NCBI GenBank assembly: GCA_964343975.1
Contig: CAYFLU010000202.1
Coordinates: 1-5,629, forward strand
DNA length: 5,629 bases
Origin: SCUN01 sp964343975
GTDB taxonomy: Bacteria; Acidobacteriota; Vicinamibacteria; Vicinamibacterales; SCN-69-37
Reading direction: 5' to 3'
How positions within the stretch are numbered: the first letter of the stretch is position 1; the number at the start of each line of letters is the position of its first letter. Of the stretch, positions 1-5,629 are shown in pieces. The notes under the pieces were generated by a model. That model was not told where the DNA came from and did no database searches. It saw only the letters and a list, made by a program, of their open reading frames with translations. A program made the translations under genes and the position numbers.

Positions 1-1
1 G

Positions 2-613
2 CCGGCGCTCTGCGACCTCGCCGATGAATTCGGCTGCATCATGATGGTCGACGATGCGCATGCGAGCGGCGTGTTCGGCAGGAACGGCCGCGGCACCGTG
101 GATCACTTCAACATGCACGGGCGCGTGGACATCCAGGTCGGCACGCTGTCGAAGGCGCTCGGATCGCTTGGCGGCTACGTCGCTGGCACCAAGGACTTCA
201 TCGACTACCTCCACCATCGCGCGCGGCCCTTCCTGTTCTCGACCTCGCACCCGCCGGGCGTGGCGGCCGCGTGCATCGCGGCCCTCGACATCCTCGAGAA
301 CGAGCCCGAACTGATCGACCGGCTGTGGGACAACACGCGGTTCTTCAAGAAGGGCCTCGAGACGCTCGGCTTCAACACCGGCATCAGCGAAAGCCCCGTG
401 ACACCGGTCATCGCCGGCGAAGGGGCGCTCGCGATGAAATTGTCGGACCGTCTCTTCCAGGAAGGCGTGTTCGCGCAGGGCATCGCGTTCCCGACGGTGG
501 CCCGCGACAAGGCGCGCGTGCGCACGATTGTGACCGCCGCGCACACCCGTGAGGAACTTCAGTTCGCGCTCGACGTCTTTGCCAAAGTGGGACGGGAGCT
601 GGGGCTCATCTGA
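2..613 (+). CDS. kbl: Glycine C-acetyltransferase (2-amino-3-ketobutyrate CoA ligase), C-terminal part
   Basis: This cytoplasmic PLP enzyme of the alpha-oxoamine synthase family interconverts 2-amino-3-ketobutyrate plus CoA with glycine plus acetyl-CoA, the second step of threonine breakdown after threonine dehydrogenase. The gene is cut by the window start; 203 codons and a TGA stop remain, about half of the usual ~395-residue protein. Seen: the MVDDAHASG motif, whose first Asp (codon 50-52) and His (59-61) fit the pyridine-nitrogen and ring-stacking residues; GTLSKALG with the PLP Schiff-base Lys at codon 152-154; RPFLFSTS; and a C-terminal ARVRT segment like that binding the substrate carboxylate. 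The wording (GRVDIQVGTLSKALG, FPTVA, TAAHT) is closer to Kbl than to BioF or 5-aminolevulinate synthase as I remember them, but BioF-like activity cannot be excluded. No threonine dehydrogenase gene lies in the window. The stop overlaps the next gene by 4 bases. Confidence 0.86.
   Translation, partial: PALCDLADEFGCIMMVDDAHASGVFGRNGRGTVDHFNMHGRVDIQVGTLSKALGSLGGYVAGTKDFIDYLHHRARPFLFSTSHPPGVAAACIAALDILENEPELIDRLWDNTRFFKKGLETLGFNTGISESPVTPVIAGEGALAMKLSDRLFQEGVFAQGIAFPTVARDKARVRTIVTAAHTREELQFALDVFAKVGRELGLI
594..598 (+). promoter_or_regulatory. Possible ribosome binding site for the phosphatase gene
   Basis: GGGAG lies inside the end of kbl, 11 bases before the proposed CTG start at 610. It contains the GGAG core that pairs with 16S rRNA, at a slightly long but usable distance. 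With the overlap of kbl stop and phosphatase start, it fits translational coupling. A second G-run at 601-604 is closer but a poorer match. The purines also encode kbl residues, so this is only suggestive. Confidence 0.35.
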
Positions 614-1755
614 AGAGCACACCGAAGGGCTTCTTCGACGAATACACGCGCGGCCTGACGTCGCAGGACGTCCAGCGTCTGTTCACGCGCGACACGCCGG
701 AGGCGTACCGCTTCTTCACGCGCGGGCTCGATCTCGATCGCATCCGGCAGGAGCCCTGGCACCGCCGGTGGTGGATCTACACGCGCGAGTTCTTCGTGCG
801 GTTCTCGATGCGCCTGTCGCCGGCCCGGCGCATCCTCTACGCGCTGGCCGTGTTCTTCACGATCGGCGGCATGATCGAGCTGTTCCGCGGCGTCGCGCCG
901 CAGAACGTGTTCCTGTTTCCGTTCGAGATCACGCTGCCGCTGCCGCGCTGGGCGCCGGGCACGCTGAAACTGGCGCTGGGCTTCATCGCCATGCATCTGT
1001 TGATGCTGATGGAGATCGCGGACCGCTTGTCGCTCAAGAGCGATCTCGAGATCGCGCGCGACATCCAGCTCGCGATGCTGCCGCGCGGCGTGTCGGACGT
1101 CGGCGGCGCCACGGCGTGCGGCCTCACGCGGCCGGCCAACACGGTCGGCGGCGACTTCTACGACATCCTCCCGCTGCCCGACGGCCGCGTGATCGTCACC
1201 GTCGGTGACGTCGCGGGCAAAGGCAGCCCGGCGGCGTTGCTCATGGCGCTGCTCCTCGCGATGATGCGCACGCTCGTCGACGAGGGGTTGCAGTCGGCGC
1301 GGCTGCTCGCGCGCCTGAACGTGCAGATCTGCCGGCACAGCCCGGGCTCGCGCTTCATCACGCTGTTCTACGCGCTCTACGACCCGAGAACCGGCGACAT
1401 CGAGTACGTGAACGCGGGCCATCTGCCGCCGCTCATCCATCGCAAGGACGGATCGTTCGACCGCCTCACGAGCGGCAACATCGCGCTCGGCATGTTCGAG
1501 GGCTCGACGTACGAATCGCACCACGCGCAGCTGCGGCCGGGCGACGCGATGATTCTGTACAGCGACGGCATCACGGAGGCCGAGAACACCGCCGGACGCG
1601 AGTTCGACGAAAGCGGCCTCAGCGCCGCTGTGACGAGCGCCGGCACGCACGAACCGGAGCAGCTCGGCCGCGCGATCATCGCGGCCGTGGATCAGCACGC
1701 CGGCGACGCGCGCCTCGGCGACGACCTCACCGTCGTCGTGCTGAGCCGCGCCTAG
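610..1755 (+). CDS. Membrane-anchored SpoIIE/RsbU-family PP2C-type serine phosphatase
   Basis: Predicted metal-dependent protein-serine phosphatase of the SpoIIE/RsbU type. Such enzymes usually dephosphorylate anti-sigma-factor antagonists (STAS proteins) in partner-switching regulation. Read from CTG 610 it has 381 residues: a basic, aromatic N-terminal segment (1-72), two hydrophobic helices (about 75-92 and 118-138) with a short loop between, a linker DLEIARDIQLAMLP (from 145), then the phosphatase domain to the end. Metal-ligand motifs are complete: GGDFYD (Asp182), GDVAGKG (Asp200), YSDGITEAE (Asp319) and GDDLTVVV (Asp371/372), so it should be active. No PAS, GAF, HAMP or response-regulator domain is visible, and no STAS or RsbW-type partner is encoded here, so the substrate is unknown. 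The frame is open from 553, but the first ATG/GTG/TTG is GTG 796, which would remove a convincing coding stretch and most of the sequence before helix 1; hence CTG 610 is preferred. Confidence 0.85.
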   Translation: MKSTPKGFFDEYTRGLTSQDVQRLFTRDTPEAYRFFTRGLDLDRIRQEPWHRRWWIYTREFFVRFSMRLSPARRILYALAVFFTIGGMIELFRGVAPQNVFLFPFEITLPLPRWAPGTLKLALGFIAMHLLMLMEIADRLSLKSDLEIARDIQLAMLPRGVSDVGGATACGLTRPANTVGGDFYDILPLPDGRVIVTVGDVAGKGSPAALLMALLLAMMRTLVDEGLQSARLLARLNVQICRHSPGSRFITLFYALYDPRTGDIEYVNAGHLPPLIHRKDGSFDRLTSGNIALGMFEGSTYESHHAQLRPGDAMILYSDGITEAENTAGREFDESGLSAAVTSAGTHEPEQLGRAIIAAVDQHAGDARLGDDLTVVVLSRA

Positions 1756-1816
1756 CCAGGGACGAAGCGCGCGCGGCGCGGGCCGGCCACGCTCACCGAG
1801 CAGGCCCCAATCGTCG

Positions 1817-1822
1817 TTTAAT
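1817..1822 (+). promoter_or_regulatory. Candidate -10 element upstream of the peptidase gene
   Basis: TTTAAT matches five of six positions of the TATAAT consensus but lacks the highly conserved A at position two. It is one of few AT-rich spots in the 72-base intergenic stretch and ends 5 bases before ATG 1828, so transcription would begin at or next to the start codon. No good -35 hexamer is seen at 16-18 bases upstream. No normally spaced Shine-Dalgarno precedes the ATG; AGG at 1823-1825 is too close. No hairpin terminator for the upstream gene is evident in 1756-1827; GGCCGGCC at 1781-1788 is a palindrome without a loop or a T-run. Confidence 0.28.
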
Positions 1823-1827
1823 AGGCC

Positions 1828-3870
1828 ATGCGCCTGATCGTGGCTCTCGCAGCGATGCTGCTGCTGGCTGGCAGTGCCCTGCCGGCCCGGCAGGCGCGCG
1901 GCGCAGACCCGATCGCGCCGGCGCTCGAAACGCTGCGCCGCGCGCTGGCGGCAAACGACGTCGCCGCCTTCCGCGCACTCACCGATCCGCAACTGCCCGA
2001 CTTCGAAGCCCTGTCGTTTGAGGTGGCGATGCTCGGAGGCGGCGTGACCTCGGCGTCACTGCGCGAGCGGGATCGCGAAGCGGTGTCGGGCGGCACGCGC
2101 GTCCTCATCGAAGTGCTTGCCGATCGCAATGGCGCCGGCCAGATCTCGACCTGGCAGGTGGCGCTGACGCCGACGACCGCCGGCGCGAAGATCGCGCGGC
2201 TCCGCCGCGTGTCGGCGGTCAATGGACTGCGACGACTCGAGCTCGACACGACGGACGAGTTCGCGGTGAGAAACTTCACGTTCACCGGCACGGACTTCCG
2301 GCTCACGATGACGGAAGGCGTCGCGTTTCAAGCGGCCACGGCCGAAGGCGTGACCGCGCTCGTGCTGCGCGGTGACGGGCGCATGCGCTTCGCGCCGCCC
2401 GATCCGATCGAACGACACCAGCTCGTGCGCTTCGCGTCGCGGGACGCGCTCGACGAACGCATCGACGCCGCGTTCATTCGCCTCAACCCGGCCGATGCCG
2501 TGGACTTCATCGGCGGCGCACTGACGCCGGTGGCGCCGAACAACACGGACATCAGCCGCGCGCGCGGCATCTTCAACCAATGGTCGGCGCGGTCCTACAA
2601 CATCGCGCTCGGCGACCTGAGCTCGGAGCGCTGGACGCTCCTCCCCGGCAGCGGCGACACCATCGTCGACATGCAGACGCGCCGCTTCAAGTGGCTGACC
2701 TACTCGCGCGCGACACAGCAACACGAAGACGTGGCGCTGTTCGACCGCGACAACCGCAAGAACATCTCGGTGTATGCCTCGCCGGCAAAAATCGCGACGC
2801 GCGGCCGCTTCTACAGCGAAGACGAAGACCGCGCGTACGACGTCGAGCACTACACGCTCAACGTCCGGTTCGATCCCGAGAAGTTGACCGTGTCGGGCAC
2901 CGCCACCGTGAGCGTGACGCTGTTGCGGCATGACCTGGAGTCGCTGACATTCAAGCTCGCCGAGCCGCTGGCGCTCACGTCGGTCGCGGAGGCCACCTAC
3001 GGCCGGCTGCTGCAACTGCGCGTGGTGGGACAGGACGCGTTCATCGTGTCGTTGCCGGAGGCGCAGCCGATCGGCAAAACGCTGTCGTTCTCGTTCGCGT
3101 ACAACGGACGTCTGCCTCCGCAGTCGCTCACGCGCGAACTCGCGGCCGTCACGCCGGAGACCGCCCAGCAACAGGTCGAGCTGCTTCCGCCGGAGCCGAA
3201 CTACACGTACAGCAACAACTCGTTCTGGTATCCGCAGAACGTCGTNNNNNNNNNNNNNNNNNNNNNNNNNNNNNNNNNNNNNNNNNNNNNNNNNNNNNNN
3301 NNNNNNNNNNNNNNNNNNNNNNNNNNNNNNNNNNNNNNNNNNNNNACCACGATCTTCTCGTGGCGGAACGACCCGATCGCCTTTGACGATGTGTTCCCGA
3401 ACTTCTATTTGGCCCATGAGATCGCGCACCAGTGGTGGGGCCAAGGGGTGGGGGTAAAGAGCTACCACGACCAGTGGTTGAGCGAGGGACTGGCCCAATA
3501 TTTTGCGTACCGCTATGCCGCCGAGGATCGCGGGGTGGAGGTCCAGCGCCGCCTGATGGATCGGATCCGGAGCTCGGTGGACCGTTACAAGGACAGTGGC
3601 CCGATCTGGCTGGGCTATCGCCTGGGTCACGCCGTGGGGGACGGGTCCAACGTGCGGGCCATCGTCTACAACAAGTCGGTGCTGGCTCTGGAATCGCTGC
3701 GCGCGGAGCTCGGCGACGCGACGTTCCGGGCGGGTCTCCAGCGGTTCTACCGGGACTGGCGGTACCGGAAGGCCGGCACGGACGATTTTCAGAAGGCGTT
3801 CGAGGCCGAGGCCGGGCGCCCGCTCGGGCCGTTCTTCGAGACCTGGTTCCTTGGCGGTGCGAGCCGCTGA
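1828..3870 (+). CDS. Exported M1-family zinc metallopeptidase with unassigned N-terminal region, interrupted by assembly gap
   Basis: Predicted secreted gluzincin of the M1 (aminopeptidase N-like) family. The ATG start gives a classic signal peptide: Arg2, a hydrophobic core at about 3-18, and cleavage somewhere in 17-26. There is no lipobox Cys, since LLAGS has Ser. Residues 27 to about 330 match nothing I can name. From about 336 (AYDVEHYTLNVRF) an M1 N-terminal beta domain begins and runs into the gap after codon 473. After the gap come HEIAHQWWG (nominal His530, Glu531, His534) and, exactly 18 residues on, Glu553 in WLSEGLAQYF, which together are the complete zinc site; YNKS at nominal 614 fits the transition-state Tyr. 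The GxMEN exopeptidase motif, if present, would be in the gap, so aminopeptidase activity is likely but unproven. The protein ends about 66 residues after that Tyr, so no long helical C-terminal domain follows. The nominal 680 residues is probably too short because the gap length is arbitrary. Confidence 0.85.
   Translation: MRLIVALAAMLLLAGSALPARQARGADPIAPALETLRRALAANDVAAFRALTDPQLPDFEALSFEVAMLGGGVTSASLRERDREAVSGGTRVLIEVLADRNGAGQISTWQVALTPTTAGAKIARLRRVSAVNGLRRLELDTTDEFAVRNFTFTGTDFRLTMTEGVAFQAATAEGVTALVLRGDGRMRFAPPDPIERHQLVRFASRDALDERIDAAFIRLNPADAVDFIGGALTPVAPNNTDISRARGIFNQWSARSYNIALGDLSSERWTLLPGSGDTIVDMQTRRFKWLTYSRATQQHEDVALFDRDNRKNISVYASPAKIATRGRFYSEDEDRAYDVEHYTLNVRFDPEKLTVSGTATVSVTLLRHDLESLTFKLAEPLALTSVAEATYGRLLQLRVVGQDAFIVSLPEAQPIGKTLSFSFAYNGRLPPQSLTRELAAVTPETAQQQVELLPPEPNYTYSNNSFWYPQNVXXXXXXXXXXXXXXXXXXXXXXXXXXXXXXXXXXTTIFSWRNDPIAFDDVFPNFYLAHEIAHQWWGQGVGVKSYHDQWLSEGLAQYFAYRYAAEDRGVEVQRRLMDRIRSSVDRYKDSGPIWLGYRLGHAVGDGSNVRAIVYNKSVLALESLRAELGDATFRAGLQRFYRDWRYRKAGTDDFQKAFEAEAGRPLGPFFETWFLGGASR
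3246..3345. other. Assembly gap (100 Ns)
   Basis: A run of exactly 100 undetermined bases inside the peptidase gene. Round 100-base runs are the usual scaffolder placeholder for a gap of unknown length. The reading frame happens to be the same on both sides when the 100 Ns are counted, but this says nothing about the real length. Confidence 0.97.
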
Positions 3871-3878
3871 GATATCAT
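3851..3878 (+). promoter_or_regulatory. Candidate sigma-70-like promoter for nuoG
   Basis: TTGGCG (3851-3856, four of six matches to TTGACA) and TATCAT (3873-3878, five of six to TATAAT) are separated by 16 bases. The -35 lies in the last codons of the peptidase gene and the -10 just after its stop. Transcription would start about 3885-3888, at or a few bases before the nuoG ATG at 3888, giving a leaderless or nearly leaderless message. The only Shine-Dalgarno-like bases are GAG at 3881-3883. Housekeeping promoter consensus in this group is assumed, not known. Confidence 0.42.
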
Positions 3879-3887
3879 TTGAGTCTT

Positions 3888-5629
3888 ATGGAAACGGTTA
3901 CGCTGACCATCGATGGCAAGTCGGTCACGGTCGAGAAGGGCAAGACCGTTCTCGAAGCCGTGCTGCAATCCGGCGGCCACGTCCCGTACTACTGCTACCA
4001 CCCCGGGATCGGCGTCGACGGCTCCTGCCGCGTCTGCATCGTGAAGATCGAGAAGATGCCGAAGCTGCAGACGTCGTGCTCGACGCCCTGCGCCGAAGGC
4101 ATGGTGGTCTCGACGAATACGCCCGACGTGGAAGCCGCGCGGGCCAGCGTGTTCGAGTTCCTCCTCGTCAATCACCCGCTCGATTGCCCGGTGTGCGACA
4201 AGGGCGGCGAATGTCCGCTGCAGGATTTCAGCTACAACTACGGCCCCGAGCGCAGCCGCATGACGTTCGAGCGGCGCGTGTTCGACGGCGAAGGCGTGAA
4301 GGGCGACATCGACTTCGGCCCGACGCTGATGCTCAACCGCAACCGCTGCATCCTCTGCACGCGCTGCGTGCGGTTCATGCGCGAGATCGACGGCGACGCG
4401 CAGATCGGCATCACGCACCGCGGCACGCACAGCGAGATCTCGACGTTCGGCGAACAGGGCGTCGTCTCGCTCTTGTCGGGCAACCTCATGGACGTCTGCC
4501 CGGTCGGCGCGCTCACCACGCGCGACTACCGGTTCAAGTCGCGCCCGTGGGACAACCCGCAGGCGGTCGACACGATCTGCACGCTCTGTGAAAAGGGCTG
4601 CAACACCACCGCGTGGGTGAAGGCCAAGCCGGAGTGGGCGAAGGGCACGCGCCTGATCCGCACCACGCCGCGCCTCAACGAAGCGGTGAACAGCTACTGG
4701 ATGTGCGACATCGGCCGCTTCGACTATCACTGGATCGAAGGCGACCGCCGCATCAACCAGCCGCACATGAACGGCAACGTGGCGTCGTGGGAAGACGCGC
4801 TCGTGGCCGTGAAGGACGCGGTCGACGCGGTCGGCGGCGCCAAGCACACGCAGTTCCTCGTGAGCGGCCACGCGTCGCTCGAAGATCTCTTCGTGCTGAA
4901 GCAGTTTGCCGGCAACACCGGCGGCGTGACCTTCAACTGGCGTCATCGCCTGAAGCCGCAGCCGGCCGCCACGAAGTTCGTGATCCCGGCCGTGGACGCG
5001 CCGAACCTCCATGGCGCGAAGGACCTCGGCTTCAACACGGCGACGTCGGGCGAAGCCAATGTCTCGGCGCTGAAGTCGGCCGTCGATGCCGGCCTCGTGA
5101 AGCTGCTCTACGTGGTCGATCCGGGGCCGGACGGCACGCTCGGCGACATCGACTGGGTCGTCGCGGCGCGCAAGGCCGGCAAGATCAAGACGCTCGTCGT
5201 GCAGGGCGTGCTCCACGGCGCTCTGACGCAGGCCGCCGACATCGTCCTGCCCGGCTGCGCGTTCGTGGAACGCGACGCCACCTACACGAACAACCAGGGC
5301 ATGGTGCAGGCCGCGTCGCGCGTGATCATGCCCCCGGGAGACGCCGTCGAAGACTGGCAGATCCTCGCGAAGCTCTCGGTGGTCTTCGGTGCGCAGGTCA
5401 CGTACCTCTCATCGACGGCCGTCCGCGCCGCCATCGCGCAGGCGCTCGGCGGCAATGCCGCCTACGCGTCGCTCGCCACCACGACGTTCTCGCGGCCGAT
5501 GTCGGCGAAGAGCTGGCTCGACGCCTCGAACCCGTCCGAGCGGTGGAAGTGGGACTTCATGTATCAGGATCTGCCGCCGATCAAATTCGGCGACGACTTC
5601 GGCCCGCAGCCGCGCGCCGACGTGATCCC
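3888..5629 (+). CDS. nuoG: NADH-quinone oxidoreductase subunit G (complex I 75-kDa homologue), N-terminal 580 codons
   Basis: NuoG is the large iron-sulfur subunit of the peripheral arm of respiratory complex I; it passes electrons from the NADH-oxidising NuoE/F module towards NuoB/I and quinone. Visible in order: a 2Fe-2S ferredoxin domain (about 1-78) with N1b ligands Cys36, 47, 50, 64; a His-Cys box with N5 ligands His96, Cys100, 103, 109; a 4Fe-4S region with N4 ligands Cys154, 157, 160 and Cys204 (MDVCPVGALT); the N7 set Cys231, 234, 238 and Cys273; then a molybdopterin-oxidoreductase-like fold from about 284, with ADIVLP (450-455) and the TNNQGMVQ segment (467-474). In NuoG that fold is structural and is not known to bind molybdenum. 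No stop occurs before the window end; usual lengths are about 650-900 residues. The ATG is 17 bases after the peptidase stop. Neighbouring nuo genes, if present, must lie downstream. A formate-dehydrogenase-type or soluble-hydrogenase homologue is less likely given the full N1b-N5-N4-N7 order. Confidence 0.93.
   Translation, partial: METVTLTIDGKSVTVEKGKTVLEAVLQSGGHVPYYCYHPGIGVDGSCRVCIVKIEKMPKLQTSCSTPCAEGMVVSTNTPDVEAARASVFEFLLVNHPLDCPVCDKGGECPLQDFSYNYGPERSRMTFERRVFDGEGVKGDIDFGPTLMLNRNRCILCTRCVRFMREIDGDAQIGITHRGTHSEISTFGEQGVVSLLSGNLMDVCPVGALTTRDYRFKSRPWDNPQAVDTICTLCEKGCNTTAWVKAKPEWAKGTRLIRTTPRLNEAVNSYWMCDIGRFDYHWIEGDRRINQPHMNGNVASWEDALVAVKDAVDAVGGAKHTQFLVSGHASLEDLFVLKQFAGNTGGVTFNWRHRLKPQPAATKFVIPAVDAPNLHGAKDLGFNTATSGEANVSALKSAVDAGLVKLLYVVDPGPDGTLGDIDWVVAARKAGKIKTLVVQGVLHGALTQAADIVLPGCAFVERDATYTNNQGMVQAASRVIMPPGDAVEDWQILAKLSVVFGAQVTYLSSTAVRAAIAQALGGNAAYASLATTTFSRPMSAKSWLDASNPSERWKWDFMYQDLPPIKFGDDFGPQPRADVI

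Noticed and set aside
796..1755. Shorter phosphatase starting at GTG 796
   Set aside because: It would discard about 60 upstream codons that read like a genuine conserved N-terminus and leave an unexplained 180-base coding-like stretch after kbl; kept only as a fallback.
1756..1827. Possible terminator or regulatory RNA in the intergenic stretch, including GGCCGGCC at 1781-1788
   Set aside because: The palindrome has no loop and no following T-run; the other GC-rich repeats are unspecific in DNA of this composition.
559..1992. Long minus-strand open frame (477 codons) opposite the phosphatase gene
   Set aside because: Its translation is dominated by Arg, Ala, Glu, His and Gln without any recognisable domain, typical of the antisense of high-GC coding DNA, and the plus strand there encodes clear catalytic motifs.
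2056..3630. Minus-strand open frame crossing the N gap opposite the peptidase
   Set aside because: It is kept open only by undetermined bases and GC-rich antisense composition; the translation is rich in Arg/Val/His and has no domain.
3596..4591. Plus-strand open frame of 331 codons spanning the peptidase end and nuoG start
   Set aside because: Arg/Ser/Ala-rich out-of-frame reading of two well-supported genes; it ignores their stop and start boundary.
3789..5216. Minus-strand open frame (475 codons) opposite nuoG
   Set aside because: Low-complexity Arg/Ala/Val/His-rich translation with no motif; the plus strand carries every NuoG iron-sulfur ligand.
4170..5629. Possible formate dehydrogenase or other molybdenum enzyme from the molybdopterin-like fold
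   Set aside because: The complete N-terminal N1b-N5-N4-N7 ligand order and the CPVGALT segment are those of NuoG, where the fold is known without a catalytic molybdenum cofactor.

Overview
The window is high-GC bacterial DNA carrying four plus-strand genes packed head to tail. It also contains one assembly gap of exactly 100 Ns (3246-3345), which suggests a draft or metagenome-derived scaffold. The protein sequences resemble those I associate with Acidobacteriota of the Vicinamibacteria type: a glycine C-acetyltransferase followed by a membrane-anchored SpoIIE-type phosphatase, then a secreted M1-type metallopeptidase and NuoG. This taxonomic guess is from memory of family resemblance and was not checked by search.

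Layout: (1) 2-613, the C-terminal half of a PLP-dependent glycine C-acetyltransferase (Kbl), cut by the window start. (2) 610-1755, a two-helix membrane protein with a cytoplasmic SpoIIE/RsbU-type PP2C phosphatase domain. It overlaps kbl by 4 bases and seems to begin at a CTG codon. (3) 1756-1827, a short intergenic stretch with a weak promoter-like hexamer next to the following start. (4) 1828-3870, an exported M1-family zinc metallopeptidase (HEXXH-X18-E) with a roughly 310-residue N-terminal region I cannot assign; the assembly gap interrupts it. (5) 3888-5629, the first 580 codons of NuoG, the iron-sulfur subunit of respiratory complex I. All four iron-sulfur ligand sets (N1b, N5, N4, N7) are intact, and the gene runs off the window end.

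The genes do not form one obvious pathway. kbl and the phosphatase are probably co-transcribed and translationally coupled. The peptidase looks like an independent unit. nuoG probably has its own promoter inside the end of the peptidase gene and may open a partial nuo cluster that continues beyond the window. No stretch over 300 bases lacks a gene. I saw no tRNA, rRNA, CRISPR, insertion sequence or convincing terminator.

I found no clearly new system. The items most worth a second look are the apparent CTG start of the phosphatase, the unassigned N-terminal region of the peptidase, the composition change across the N gap, and the promoter-like hexamers placed so close to two start codons that leaderless transcripts are possible.
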